Shown: in pieces, positions 8,077 to 16,294 of the stretch
How the letters are laid out: the number at the start of each line of letters is the position of its first letter
Numbering within the stretch: position 1 is the stretch's first letter
NCBI RefSeq assembly: GCF_001512305.1
Contig: NZ_LNUT01000004.1
Span: 568,664 to 632,663, forward strand
Reading direction: 5' to 3'
Source: Arthrobacter sp. EPSL27
GTDB taxonomy: Bacteria; Actinomycetota; Actinomycetes; Actinomycetales; Micrococcaceae
DNA length: 64,000 nucleotides
Translations under genes and position numbers: made by a program
Notes under the pieces: model-generated
Databases searched by the model: none
What the model was told of the DNA's origin: nothing
Seen by the model: the letters and a program-made list of their open reading frames with translations, nothing else

Positions 8077-8607
8077 CTACGGGGTGTGGTGGGACAGCCC
8101 CAGCGACAGCCGGGAGCCGCCGGGGCCGTCGAGGACGAGGGCCACCGCCTGGTCCGGGACCTCGAAGACCAGGGTCGCCTTGACCGAGGCGCCCTGTTCG
8201 AGGTCCGTCATGGGCGGTGACTGCCAGACCGGGCGGAAGACGTCCCGGCCCAGTCCGGAGATGCTGAACTTCCGGGTGTCCAGGCGCATCCCGCCGGGCT
8301 CCAGGGCGGTGGCACGGACCACCAGCCGCACCCGGTGGCTGCCCGCCGGAGGGGGTGCGTCAAAGGCGTCGTCGTCGTCGTCCGGTTCCCAGCCGTCGTT
8401 CTCCACCGGGACGATCTCGCTGATGCTGGCCATGCCGCCCGGGACGGACGCCGACGCGCCGAGGGGGACGCTGCGCTCGGGTTTCGCCGTGACAAACAGA
8501 TAGGCCAGGCCCAGCCCGATGACGGCAAGCAGGGCGACGGGAACAAGGATGATCCGCCGGCGTCTGGCGTGCTCCGGCGGCGTCGCTGCAACCCCCGTGG
8601 CGGACAT
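8077..8607 (-). CDS. membrane-anchored beta-rich protein, first gene of the oxidase operon
   Basis: The 176-residue protein has an Arg-rich cytoplasmic patch (HARRRR), a transmembrane anchor at about residues 19-39 and an extracellular domain rich in beta-type sequence, resembling DUF4352-like Ig domains. Residues 76-80 are five aspartates in a very acidic loop, a possible metal contact; that is inference. ATG at 8607 starts the plausible protein; the frame stays open upstream but reads through another gene's opposite strand. It ends 92 bases before the multicopper oxidase on the same strand and could be an accessory subunit. No family was recognised with certainty. Confidence 0.65.
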   Translation of the reverse strand: MSATGVAATPPEHARRRRIILVPVALLAVIGLGLAYLFVTAKPERSVPLGASASVPGGMASISEIVPVENDGWEPDDDDDAFDAPPPAGSHRVRLVVRATALEPGGMRLDTRKFSISGLGRDVFRPVWQSPPMTDLEQGASVKATLVFEVPDQAVALVLDGPGGSRLSLGLSHHTP

Positions 8608-8671
8608 GGTGCCAGTCAAGCCCGGCGGACTTGGGAAAACCCGGTGACCGGCGGTCCCAGTCCGAATTTGC

Positions 8672-9322
8672 CTAGGCGTCGATCCCCAGGAACGCCGCGG
8701 TGGCGGCATGGCCCTCCACCTGCAGCTGCCAGCCGGGGCGGATGAACCCGGCGGGGGTGAGGCGGACCTTCTGGACCTCCTGGCGTGTGCCGCCCCAGGC
8801 TGCCCGGCCCACGCCGTTGAGTTCATAGCCAAGGGCGCGGGAGACGCCCAGGGACTGCCGGTTCCAGGCGGCGGCCTCGGATTCCGCGGCTTCCGCGCCC
8901 AGCCAGTCGAACGCGTAGAGGGCGACGGCGGCACGCATCTCCTTCCCGAACCCGCGGCCCTGTGCGCTCTGCCGCAGCCAGGAGCCGGTGGACACCGTCT
9001 TGAGGGAAGCGAAATCCTTGGCGCCGACGTCCTGGCAGCCGATGAACGCGCCGTCGTGCCAGATGCCCAGCAGGAGGGTCCACTCCGCGGGGGTCATGTC
9101 CCCGCGGCACCGCCAGTACCACTGCGCCATGTTGCGGCTGAGCTCCGCGGCGGGGGCCTCGGCCCACGGCCTGCTGAACGGGCTGCGGCCGGGTTCGTGG
9201 ATGCCGCTCAGCGCCGCTTCCGCCGCCGCCGGGATCTCCTCGTCGCGGATGGGCCGCAGCACCAGGCGGGGCGTGGTCAGGGTGAGGCCGAATGGCGGCC
9301 AGAAGCGGGTCAGCTCGGTCAT
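8672..9322 (-). CDS. GNAT N-acetyltransferase (RimJ/RimL type)
   Basis: The 216-residue protein begins with the RimJ/RimL hallmark LTTPRLVLRPIRDEEIP and has the acetyl-CoA loop in RQSAQGRGFGKEMRAA (about residues 117-132), followed by NRQSLGVSRALGYELNG. The predicted role is acetylation of a protein N-terminus, antibiotic or small metabolite; substrate is unknown. A TAGGCT hexamer exactly six bases before the ATG predicts a leaderless transcript separate from the downstream oxidase operon. Confidence 0.85.
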   Translation of the reverse strand: MTELTRFWPPFGLTLTTPRLVLRPIRDEEIPAAAEAALSGIHEPGRSPFSRPWAEAPAAELSRNMAQWYWRCRGDMTPAEWTLLLGIWHDGAFIGCQDVGAKDFASLKTVSTGSWLRQSAQGRGFGKEMRAAVALYAFDWLGAEAAESEAAAWNRQSLGVSRALGYELNGVGRAAWGGTRQEVQKVRLTPAGFIRPGWQLQVEGHAATAAFLGIDA

Positions 9323-9328
9323 CCGGGA

Positions 9329-9334
9329 AGCCTA
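9329..9334 (-). promoter_or_regulatory. -10 element of GNAT gene, leaderless
   Basis: TAGGCT on the minus strand with six bases (9323-9328) to the ATG at 9322. Confidence 0.55.
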
Positions 9335-9368
9335 GCGGCGCTCGCGGCCCGCGGCCAGTCACAGGCGC

Positions 9369-10205
9369 TCAGCCGGCGGGTAGTTCCCAGCTGATGTGCC
9401 GGCGCACGTCCGTGAGGTTCAAGGATTCGGCGAGGAACAGGTCATCGAGCATGTACTCGTCCACGGCCAGGATCCGGATCCAGTGCCCGTACTCCTCCTG
9501 TTCGGGCTGGTCCTCTCCGGGCTGGTCCTGTCCGCCGTCGAGCCAGCGGCTCGCGACGCAGACGCCTGTGCCCGTATCGATCCGGACCTGGGTGCGGCCC
9601 GGCCGGCACAGCGGGGCGGAGGGGTCGAGGGGGCGGTAGCCGGGGTTCGGCGCCACGGTGGCCTCCAAGGCGGGACGGCCCTCGTGGACGACGTCGGTGA
9701 CGGTGCCCAGTTCGACCGCGTTGGCGTTGGGGAACTCGAGCGGCACCGGGGCGTTGCCGGCCAGCTCCACAGGGTCCAGGGCGGCGGCGAAGCGGCCGTT
9801 CCCGAACCCGGGTTCGCCGTACGCCGCCTCCGGGCGGCGGCGGACCAGCCCGTGGTCGTCGTAGACCGGGGTGACCAGGTGCGGCGGCAACAGCCAGGTC
9901 TTCCGTGTGGAGCGGACGTAGAACACATCGCGCGAATCGTTGATGCCGGTGGTGCTCTCCAGGATCAGCCCGTCCGCGGTTTCCAGCCGCAGCGCGCCGG
10001 GACGGCGCAGCCACGCGCGGACCAGGTCCGGCGGGGTGCCCGGGGCGCCGGGTCCGCCGTCGAAAGGCCGGTCCAGGTACTCAAAGCGCAGGGTCTGCCA
10101 CTTCCACGGCGAGGAGCGGCACAGGTGGCGGAAGGCGGCCGTCCGTTCCGCGGCGTTCCCGGGCTGGCGCGTCCCGCGCCGGTTCGAGCTGTCCCATGCG
10201 GCCAT
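9369..10205 (-). CDS. conserved hypothetical protein
   Basis: The 278-residue soluble protein has no signal peptide or transmembrane segment. A Trp-rich start (SSPWKWQTLRFEY), central beta-type segments (LRLETADGLILES, TWLLPPHLVTPVYDD) and an acidic tail before the C-terminus are visible. I do not recognise the family; the pattern of alternating beta strands is reminiscent of outer-layer carrier proteins such as LolA, but this is weak. The frame is open from GTG 10211, but TAAACT lies exactly six bases before ATG 10205, so I place the start there. It is divergent from the prepilin peptidase gene. Confidence 0.65.
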   Translation of the reverse strand: MAAWDSSNRRGTRQPGNAAERTAAFRHLCRSSPWKWQTLRFEYLDRPFDGGPGAPGTPPDLVRAWLRRPGALRLETADGLILESTTGINDSRDVFYVRSTRKTWLLPPHLVTPVYDDHGLVRRRPEAAYGEPGFGNGRFAAALDPVELAGNAPVPLEFPNANAVELGTVTDVVHEGRPALEATVAPNPGYRPLDPSAPLCRPGRTQVRIDTGTGVCVASRWLDGGQDQPGEDQPEQEEYGHWIRILAVDEYMLDDLFLAESLNLTDVRRHISWELPAG

Positions 10206-10211
10206 ATCCAC

Positions 10212-10217
10212 AGTTTA
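10212..10217 (-). promoter_or_regulatory. -10 element deciding the start at 10205
   Basis: TAAACT on the minus strand, six bases from ATG 10205 and directly abutting the alternative GTG 10211. Confidence 0.45.
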
Positions 10218-10252
10218 CGCGCGGCCCCGGTACTGGCCGCGGGAAATTCCAG

Positions 10253-10258
10253 TAGCAT
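10253..10258 (+). promoter_or_regulatory. -10 element of prepilin peptidase gene, leaderless
   Basis: TAGCAT followed by six bases and the GTG start at 10265. Confidence 0.5.
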
Positions 10259-10264
10259 CCGAGG

Positions 10265-10825
10265 GTGATCCAACGACTCGACGGGCTGGGTGAAGCGGCG
10301 CCGCTGGCGTTCTGGCTGGTGCTGCTGGCCTGTGCCTATCTGGCCGTCGCGGCCGTGAGGCTCACCGTCATCGACATCCGGCACCACCTGCTGCCGGACC
10401 GGATCGTTTTCCCGTCCTACGCCGTGGCTGCGGTGCTGCTCTTGGGCGCAACGGCCGTCCATGCGGCGGCGGGCGCCCCGGCGTCGGCGGCCGTGCCCGA
10501 CGGCGACGCCGGGCTTTTCGGGGTGCCCGGCCTCCGCGTGGTGGCCGGGGGAGCGGCGCTGTGGCTGTTCTACTTCCTGCTGCGGGCCGTGTACCCGCCC
10601 GGCATGGGGTTCGGCGACGTCAAACTGGCCGGCGTGCTCGGCATGTACCTGGGCTTCCTCGGCTGGCCGCACGTGTTCGCCGGGACGTTCGCCGCGTTCC
10701 TCTTCGGCGGCCTGTGGAGCCTGGCGCTGCTGGCGACCCGGCGCGGGAGCCTGCAATCGAGCATCCCCTTTGGGCCGTTTATGCTGGCGGGCGCCACCGC
10801 GGCTATGGCCCTGCTGCCGGCCTGA
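10265..10825 (+). CDS. A24-family prepilin peptidase
   Basis: Aspartic membrane protease that cleaves type IV pilin-like leader peptides. The 186-residue protein has about six hydrophobic helices, the first catalytic Asp in DIRHHLLPD (37-45) and the second in the GxGD motif GFGDVKLAG (Asp118). The N-terminal methyltransferase domain of large PilD enzymes is absent, as in many Gram-positive short forms (FlaK/TadV-like). No pilin, ATPase or Tad gene lies nearby, so the substrate operon must be elsewhere. A TAGCAT hexamer six bases before GTG suggests leaderless expression. Confidence 0.88.
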   Translation: MIQRLDGLGEAAPLAFWLVLLACAYLAVAAVRLTVIDIRHHLLPDRIVFPSYAVAAVLLLGATAVHAAAGAPASAAVPDGDAGLFGVPGLRVVAGGAALWLFYFLLRAVYPPGMGFGDVKLAGVLGMYLGFLGWPHVFAGTFAAFLFGGLWSLALLATRRGSLQSSIPFGPFMLAGATAAMALLPA

Positions 10826-10837
10826 CGGGGACGCGAA

Positions 10838-10879
10838 ACGGCGGCCGGCGCCTTTCGCTGGAAAGGTGCCGGCCGCCGT
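10838..10879. terminator. strong bidirectional hairpin between prepilin peptidase and fumC
   Basis: Left arm 10838-10856 and right arm 10861-10879 pair over 19 bases with one G-U wobble, loop GCTG. It lies in the convergent gap and can stop both transcripts. The arms begin ACGGCGG and end CCGCCGT. No long T-run. Confidence 0.7.
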
Positions 10880-10935
10880 CGGGGGCTGCCATGTGTGCGG
10901 CGCCTGTCAGCGCCGCGCTGGAACTAGGCCAGGGG

Positions 10936-12372
10936 CTAGGCCTTGTGCGGCGGGCGGGTCATGGACATCACGTCCAGGGCCGTGTCCAGCTGCTCCTCGG
11001 TCAGTTCGCCGCGCTCCAGGAAGCCCATGGCCACGACGGTCTCGCGGATGGTGAGGCCTTCGGCGACGGCCTTCTTGGCGATCCTCGCGGCGTTCTCGTA
11101 GCCGATGAACTTGTTCAGCGGCGTAACGATCGAGGGGGAGGCCTCGGCGAGGAAGCGGGCGCGCTCGACGTTGGCGGTGATGCCGTCAATCATCTTGTCC
11201 GCCATGACGCGGCTGGTGTTGGCCAGCAGGCGGACGGATTCGAGCAGGTTGGCGGCCATCACGGGGATGCCGACGTTCAGTTCGAAGGCGCCGTTGGTCC
11301 CGGACCAGGCGATGGCGGTGTCGTTGCCGATGACCTGGGCGCAGACCATGATGGAGGCCTCGCAGATCACCGGGTTCACCTTGCCGGGCATGATCGAGGA
11401 GCCCGGCTGCAGGTCGGGGATCGCGATCTCGCCGAGGCCGGTGTTGGGGCCGGAGCCCATCCAGCGCAGGTCGTTGTTGATCTTCATGAAGGAGATCGCG
11501 ATGTTGCGCAGCTGGCTGGACGCCTCAATGAGGCCGTCACGGTTGGCCTGGGCCTCGAAGTGGTCGCGGGCCTCGGTCAGCGGCAGGCCGGTGTCGGCGG
11601 CCAGCAGCTCGATGACGCGTTCCGGGAAGCCGGCCGGGGTGTTGATGCCGGTGCCGACGGCGGTGCCGCCGAGCGGGACCTCGGCGACGCGGGGGAGGGA
11701 GGCGTTGATGCGCTCGATGCCGTAACGGACCTGGGCGGCGTAGCCGCCGAACTCCTGGCCCAGGGTCACCGGCGTGGCATCCATCAGGTGCGTGCGGCCG
11801 GACTTCACCACGTCCTTGAACTCGACGGCCTTGCGGTCCAGCGAGTCGGCGAGGTAGCCCAGGGCGGGGATCAGGTCGTTGATCAGGGCCGACGTGGCGG
11901 CGACGTGCACCGACGTCGGGAAGACGTCGTTGGAGGACTGCGAGGCGTTGACGTGGTCGTTCGGGTGGACCACCTTGTCGCTGCCGGCGGCCTTGAGGGC
12001 GCGGGTGGCGAGCTCGGCGATGACCTCGTTGGCGTTCATGTTGGAGGACGTGCCCGAGCCGGTCTGGAAGACGTCGATTGGGAAGTCGCCGTCGTACTTC
12101 CCGGCGGCGATCTCGTCAGCGGCGCCGGCAATGGCCTGGGCGAGCTCGCCGTCGAGCACTCCCAGCTCTGCGTTGGCCTGGGCTGCGGCCTTCTTAACCC
12201 GGGCGAGGGCCTCGATGTGGGCGCGTTCCAGGGTCTTGCCGGAAATGGGGAAGTTTTCGACAGCACGCTGGGTCTGGGCACGGTACAGGGCGTTCACGGG
12301 GACGCGGACTTCGCCCATCGTGTCGTGTTCAATGCGGAATTCTTCGGTGTGCAACTCGTCTGTGGAAGTCAT
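10936..12372 (-). CDS. fumC: class II fumarate hydratase
   Basis: Interconverts fumarate and malate in the TCA cycle. The 478-residue protein is full length for the oxygen-stable, iron-free class II enzyme. It has the [13 protein letters not shown] active-site segment (about 105-118), [11 protein letters not shown], and the superfamily signature [11 protein letters not shown] near residue 323. A TAAGCT hexamer lies exactly six bases before the ATG, so the message is probably leaderless. Next upstream on the same strand are carbonic anhydrase and DUF4245, each with its own hexamer. The fumC-DUF4245-glpX grouping recalls M. tuberculosis Rv1098c-Rv1100. Confidence 0.97.
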   Translation of the reverse strand: MTSTDELHTEEFRIEHDTMGEVRVPVNALYRAQTQRAVENFPISGKTLERAHIEALARVKKAAAQANAELGVLDGELAQAIAGAADEIAAGKYDGDFPIDVFQTGSGTSSNMNANEVIAELATRALKAAGSDKVVHPNDHVNASQSSNDVFPTSVHVAATSALINDLIPALGYLADSLDRKAVEFKDVVKSGRTHLMDATPVTLGQEFGGYAAQVRYGIERINASLPRVAEVPLGGTAVGTGINTPAGFPERVIELLAADTGLPLTEARDHFEAQANRDGLIEASSQLRNIAISFMKINNDLRWMGSGPNTGLGEIAIPDLQPGSSIMPGKVNPVICEASIMVCAQVIGNDTAIAWSGTNGAFELNVGIPVMAANLLESVRLLANTSRVMADKMIDGITANVERARFLAEASPSIVTPLNKFIGYENAARIAKKAVAEGLTIRETVVAMGFLERGELTEEQLDTALDVMSMTRPPHKA

Positions 12373-12378
12373 GGGGCT

Positions 12379-12384
12379 AGCTTA
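12379..12384 (-). promoter_or_regulatory. -10 element of fumC, leaderless
   Basis: TAAGCT on the minus strand, six bases (12373-12378) from the ATG at 12372. Confidence 0.5.
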
Positions 12385-12443
12385 TTGGGCGGAGGCGCCC
12401 CACCGAAAACCGTGAAGCCGCCGGGGCGGGCCGGCGGCAGCGC

Positions 12444-13058
12444 CTACAGCTCGCCGATCCCGGAGACCAGGTCGGCGCGGCCCTCGGCGAGGCGGTAAGC
12501 GAGTCCGATCACCGCGGCGCGGCCGCCCTGGACGGCGTCGGAAATGACCCGGGAGCTGTCCACGAGGCGCTGCGAGGTCTGCTTGACGTTTTCGACCACC
12601 ATGTCGTTGATGTCGTGCTGGTCGTTGCGGATCGAGGTCAGCACGGACGGGGTGATGCGCTCGACCAGGCTGCGGATGAACCCGGCCGGCATCTCTCCGG
12701 TCTTCACGGCGTTCTGGGTGGCGATGACCGCGCCGCAGCTGTCGTGGCCGAGGACCACAATCAGCGGCACGCCCAGCACACCGACGCTGTATTCCAGCGA
12801 GCCGAGGACGGCGTCGTCGATGACCTGGCCCGCGGTCCGGACGACGAAGGCGTCGCCGAGGCCGAGGTCGAAGATGATTTCTGCGGCCAGTCGCGAGTCC
12901 GAGCAGCCGAAGATCACCGCGAAGGGGTGCTGGTTCTCCACGAGCGAGGAACGGCGGGAGGCGTCCTGGTTGGGGTGGGACGACTCTCCGGCGACGAAGC
13001 GTTCGTTGCCTTCGCGCAGACGGCGCCAGGCAAGGGCAGGGGTGAGATAAGTGGCCAC
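12444..13058 (-). CDS. beta-class carbonic anhydrase
   Basis: Reversibly hydrates CO2 to bicarbonate, supplying carboxylases. The 204-residue protein shows the beta-class zinc ligands Cys52 and Asp54 in CSDSR and His105 and Cys108 in GHDSCGA; the Asp54-Arg56 dyad is intact. The start is GTG at 13058. TAAGGT lies exactly six bases upstream, which predicts a leaderless message. It lies between fumC and DUF4245 on the same strand with short gaps, but the private promoter argues it is not only co-transcribed. Confidence 0.93.
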   Translation of the reverse strand: MATYLTPALAWRRLREGNERFVAGESSHPNQDASRRSSLVENQHPFAVIFGCSDSRLAAEIIFDLGLGDAFVVRTAGQVIDDAVLGSLEYSVGVLGVPLIVVLGHDSCGAVIATQNAVKTGEMPAGFIRSLVERITPSVLTSIRNDQHDINDMVVENVKQTSQRLVDSSRVISDAVQGGRAAVIGLAYRLAEGRADLVSGIGEL

Positions 13059-13064
13059 GGGAAT

Positions 13065-13070
13065 ACCTTA
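13065..13070 (-). promoter_or_regulatory. -10 element of carbonic anhydrase gene, leaderless
   Basis: TAAGGT on the minus strand, six bases (13059-13064) from the GTG at 13058. It overlaps the 3' end of the DUF4245 gene. Confidence 0.5.
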
Positions 13071-13784
13071 CGGCGAAGGAATAGCCGAGGGCGAAACTGT
13101 TGCGCCGGCGCTGTTTCCGGTGGATGCGCTGCCGGCGTTCTCAAGGGACTGCAGCACCGCGGTGGCCAGGGCCGTGAATTCGTCCAGCTGGGCGGACCCG
13201 GTCAGGATGACGGTGGTCCCGGCGGCGTCGTTCAGCACCATGCTCTTTTCGCCCTTGCCGGTGTCGCGGAGCTCCCACTCCCTGCCCCCGGCGCTGCGGG
13301 TGCCGGTGACGGGCGCGCTCTTGACCTGCTGGAGCAGCCACGTGGGGTTGGACTGCCGGGTCTGGACCAGGCCGATGAAGGATTCCTTGGGGGTAAGGTA
13401 GCCCACCTCCCAGGTGGGGACGCCGCTGCCGGTCCCGGACTCCCACCGCGCGTAATTCGCACGGAATGTGTCGCCGGTTTCCGGGGCGGCCGGTGTGAAT
13501 CCCGCCACATCGGCTGCGTTCGCCGCCACGGCGCTGACGTTGATGTCCGGCCGGTAGCCGTCCGATTTCGGCGACGGATTCAGCAGGACGATCGGCAGGA
13601 ACGTGGCGATGCTCAGGACCAGCGCAATGATCATGCCGATCACCGAGGCGTTCGCGCGCTTCGCCGCTCCGGCGGTCAGGACGGGCTTGACGGGCTGCTG
13701 CCCGGACGCGCCGGGCTCTCCCTGGCCGGCGCTGCCGGAAGGGGAAGCGGGGGCGGAGGGGGGCGTTTCCTGCAATTCACTCAC
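13068..13784 (-). CDS. DUF4245 domain membrane-anchored protein
   Basis: The 238-residue protein has a Pro/Ser-rich cytoplasmic head, one transmembrane helix (about residues 46-66, VIGMIIALVLSIATFLPIVLL) and an extracellular domain of about 150 residues ending in a Ser/Ala-rich tail. It matches the DUF4245 family, which neighbours glpX and fumC in actinobacteria (M. tuberculosis Rv1100). Function is unknown. Two starts are possible: ATG 13802, or GTG 13784, which has GACTAT six bases upstream and is preferred here. It is divergent from glpX. Confidence 0.75.
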   Translation of the reverse strand: MSELQETPPSAPASPSGSAGQGEPGASGQQPVKPVLTAGAAKRANASVIGMIIALVLSIATFLPIVLLNPSPKSDGYRPDINVSAVAANAADVAGFTPAAPETGDTFRANYARWESGTGSGVPTWEVGYLTPKESFIGLVQTRQSNPTWLLQQVKSAPVTGTRSAGGREWELRDTGKGEKSMVLNDAAGTTVILTGSAQLDEFTALATAVLQSLENAGSASTGNSAGATVSPSAIPSP

Positions 13785-13790
13785 CCCTCT

Positions 13791-13796
13791 ATAGTC
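13791..13796 (-). promoter_or_regulatory. possible -10 element of DUF4245 gene
   Basis: GACTAT on the minus strand (matches A2, A5 and T6 of TATAAT), six bases from GTG 13784. Weaker than the other leaderless elements. Confidence 0.3.
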
Positions 13797-13895
13797 GCCC
13801 ATCGCGGGCCCGAACTCACATTCGACGGCGCTCCGCCGGGAGGGACGGGTGTTTCACGATCCGGTCATTTCCGAGACGCGGCTTTTCGCCACGAC

Positions 13896-13901
13896 TATGA
13901 T
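13896..13901 (+). promoter_or_regulatory. possible -10 element upstream of glpX
   Basis: TATGAT, about 87 bases before the predicted glpX start-codon context. No clear -35 was seen. Confidence 0.35.
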
Positions 13902-13994
13902 CAATAGCAGACGAGATCACTCACCAAAGAATCACCGCGACGGATCGACCTGTCCGTGCGGATTCAATGATCGCCACTCGAAGAAGAGGTTCAC

Positions 13995-15032
13995 GTGACA
14001 CCAGCGCCAATGACCCAGAAGTACTCCACGCTCTCCCCGTCCCTCGCCGTCGGCATCGACGAGCCGGACCGCAACCTTGCACTGGAGCTGGTCCGCGTCA
14101 CCGAAGCCGCCGCCATCGCCGGCGGCCACTGGGTGGGGTTCGGGGACAAGAACAAGGCCGACGGCGCCGCCGTCGACGCCATGCGCTCCTTCCTCCAGAC
14201 CGTCCACTTCAACGGCGTCGTTGTGATCGGCGAGGGTGAAAAAGACGAAGCCCCCATGCTCTTCAACGGCGAGCACGTCGGTGACGGCACCGGCCCCGAG
14301 TGTGACGTCGCCGTCGACCCGATCGACGGCACCCGCCTGACCGCCCTGGGCATCAACAACGCCCTGGCCGTCCTCGCCGTCGCCGAGCGCGGCTCCATGT
14401 TCGACCCCTCCGCGGTCTTCTACATGGAAAAGCTGGTCACCGGCCCGGAAGCGGCCGACATGGTTGACCTGCGGCTGCCGGTCAAGCAGAACCTGCACCT
14501 GATCGCCAAAGCCAAGGGCGTCAAGGTCAACCAGCTCAACGTCATGATCCTGGACCGCGACCGGCACCGCCCGCTGGTGGAGGAAATCCGCGAGGCCGGC
14601 GCCCGGACCAAGTTCATCATGGACGGCGACGTCGCCGGCGCCATCGCCGCGGCCCGCTCCGGCACCGGCGTCGACGCCCTGATGGGCATCGGCGGAACGC
14701 CGGAAGGCATCGTCGCCGCCTGCGCCATCAAGTCCCTGGGCGGCGTCATCCAGGGCCGGCTGTGGCCCACCAGCGACGACGAGAAGCAGAAGGCGATCGA
14801 CGCCGGCCACGACCTGGAACGGGTGCTCTCCACCAACGACCTCGTCTCCAGCGACAACTGCTACTTCGCGGCGACGGGCATCACCGACGGCGACCTGCTC
14901 AAGGGCGTCCGCTACTCCAAGGACAAGGTCCTCACGCAGTCCATCGTGATGCGCTCCAAGTCCGGCACCATCCGCTTCGTCGACGGCGAGCACCAGGCCA
15001 GCAAGTGGGAGGGCTACGCCCGCAAGAACTAG
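13995..15032 (+). CDS. glpX: class II fructose-1,6-bisphosphatase
   Basis: Dephosphorylates fructose 1,6-bisphosphate, the committed step of gluconeogenesis. The 345-residue protein is full length for GlpX. Visible are the metal-binding VVIGEGEKDEAPML, the DPIDGT motif (residues about 107-112) and LMGIGGTPEG. GTG at 13995 follows AGAAGAGG, so it has a normal leader unlike many neighbours. Actinobacteria often rely on GlpX as their only FBPase. It ends before a perfect hairpin terminator. Confidence 0.96.
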   Translation: MTPAPMTQKYSTLSPSLAVGIDEPDRNLALELVRVTEAAAIAGGHWVGFGDKNKADGAAVDAMRSFLQTVHFNGVVVIGEGEKDEAPMLFNGEHVGDGTGPECDVAVDPIDGTRLTALGINNALAVLAVAERGSMFDPSAVFYMEKLVTGPEAADMVDLRLPVKQNLHLIAKAKGVKVNQLNVMILDRDRHRPLVEEIREAGARTKFIMDGDVAGAIAAARSGTGVDALMGIGGTPEGIVAACAIKSLGGVIQGRLWPTSDDEKQKAIDAGHDLERVLSTNDLVSSDNCYFAATGITDGDLLKGVRYSKDKVLTQSIVMRSKSGTIRFVDGEHQASKWEGYARKN

Positions 15033-15058
15033 TTGCGGCCGCCGGGCCGGCAGACTCC

Positions 15059-15092
15059 CGGATCCCGGGGCGCTTCCGCGCCCCGGGATCCG
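15059..15092 (+). terminator. glpX terminator hairpin
   Basis: A perfect 15-bp stem (15059-15073 with 15078-15092) with loop TTCC, followed by CTGTTTTCC. A classic intrinsic terminator. Confidence 0.8.
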
Positions 15093-15130
15093 CTGTTTTC
15101 CGGGCGCACCGGGGCCGCTCCCGGATTGGA

Positions 15131-15136
15131 TAGGGT
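15131..15136 (+). promoter_or_regulatory. -10 element of galE, leaderless
   Basis: TAGGGT followed by GGAGCC and the ATG at 15143, a six-base gap. Confidence 0.55.
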
Positions 15137-15142
15137 GGAGCC

Positions 15143-16117
15143 ATGACATGGCTCGTAACAGGTGGCGCAGGGTATATCGGTTCGCACGTGGTTTCCGCTC
15201 TGCGGGACGCCGGGATGCAGGCGGTGGTGATTGACTCGCTGTCCAGCGGACACCGCGAGTTCGTCCCGGAGGACGTCCCGTTCGTGCACGGCACCATTCT
15301 CGATTCGGAGCTCGTGGCCCGCACCATGCTGGAGCACAAGGTGGCCGGCGTGATCCACCTGGCCGGCTTCAAGTACGCCGGCGTCTCCGTGCAGGAGCCG
15401 CTGCTGACGTATGAGCAGAACGTCACCGGCACGGCGGAACTGCTCAAGGCCATGGAGCTGGCCGAGGTCGACAAGCTGGTCTTCTCCTCCTCCGCAGCTA
15501 CCTACGGCACCCCCACCGGCGACGTCGTCACCGAAGACACCCCGACGCAGCCTGAATCCCCCTACGGCGAGAGCAAGCTCATCGGCGAATGGCTGATCCG
15601 GGACCAGGGCAGGGCGCGGGGTCTCAAGCACACCTCGCTGCGCTACTTCAACGTTGTCGGCTCCGGCTCGCCCGAGCTGTATGACACGAGCCCGCACAAT
15701 CTGTTCCCGATCGTGCTCCGCGCGCTGACCGGCGGAAAGACGCCGCGCATCAACGGCACCGACTACAACACTGAAGACGGCACCTGCGTGCGGGATTACG
15801 TGCACGTGGCCGACCTGGCCACGTCGCACGTCGCGGCGGCCCGGGCCCTGGCTGCCGGCACCCCGCTGGAGCGCGTCTACAACCTCGGTTCCGGCGATGG
15901 GCTGTCCGTCCGCCAGATCATGACGGCCATGGCCGCGGTCACCGGGATCGACTTCGAGCCGGAGATCGGCCCCCGCCGCGCCGGCGACCCGGACCGGATC
16001 GTGGCCGACGGCACCCTGGCCGCGCGGGACCTCGACTGGAAGATGCGGCACTCCGTGGAGGACATGGTGGCCAGCGCCTTTGAGGCTCAGAAGAAGGCAG
16101 TCTCCGCCGGACACTAG
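15143..16117 (+). CDS. galE: UDP-glucose 4-epimerase
   Basis: NAD-dependent interconversion of UDP-glucose and UDP-galactose for galactose use and cell-wall polysaccharide supply. The 324-residue short-chain dehydrogenase-type protein has the Rossmann motif VTGGAGYIGS (5-14), the catalytic Ser region SSSAATYG and the YxxxK pair in SPYGESK. YNLGSGDGLSV near residue 250 is typical of GalE C-termini. A TAGGGT hexamer six bases before ATG predicts a leaderless transcript. It is followed by an unusual repeat array and converges on the FemX gene. Confidence 0.93.
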   Translation: MTWLVTGGAGYIGSHVVSALRDAGMQAVVIDSLSSGHREFVPEDVPFVHGTILDSELVARTMLEHKVAGVIHLAGFKYAGVSVQEPLLTYEQNVTGTAELLKAMELAEVDKLVFSSSAATYGTPTGDVVTEDTPTQPESPYGESKLIGEWLIRDQGRARGLKHTSLRYFNVVGSGSPELYDTSPHNLFPIVLRALTGGKTPRINGTDYNTEDGTCVRDYVHVADLATSHVAAARALAAGTPLERVYNLGSGDGLSVRQIMTAMAAVTGIDFEPEIGPRRAGDPDRIVADGTLAARDLDWKMRHSVEDMVASAFEAQKKAVSAGH

Positions 16118-16129
16118 CGCCCCAACCGG

Positions 16130-16209
16130 GGGACATGTCCAGTGTTCGCGCCCGGGAACGGACATAGTGGCACTATGCCCAGCGGGCGGGGCAGGCAGGG
16201 GGCATGTCC
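16130..16209. repeat. long repeat unit, copy 1, with palindrome
   Basis: An 80-bp unit starting GGGACATGTCC and ending GGCATGTCC, nearly identical to 16295-16373. It contains GGACATAGTG (16160-16169), a single G, then CACTATGCCC, a 10-bp inverted repeat with one mismatch, followed by CAGCGGGCGGGGCAGGCAGG. Confidence 0.9.
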
Positions 16210-16294
16210 ACTGTTCGCGCCCGTCACTGCGGGACATGCTCATTGTTCGTGCCCGCCACTGCGGGACATGCTCACTGTTCGCGCCCGCCACTGC
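16200..16294. repeat. three tandem 31-32 bp repeats
   Basis: Units 16200-16230, 16231-16262 and 16263-16294 share the pattern GGG(A)CATGYYCAYTGTTCG followed by YGCCCGYCACTGC. The first lacks one A. They are flanked on both sides by the long repeat unit, whose first 25 bases are the same word, so the whole array seems built from one ancestral element. Confidence 0.9.

Noticed and set aside
10561..12498. A 645-codon ORF antisense to fumC and similar long antisense ORFs (6359-7282, 35578-37380, 37247-39301)
   Set aside because: High GC keeps the opposite frame open; composition is Arg/Gly/His-rich and the true gene on the other strand has full family motifs.
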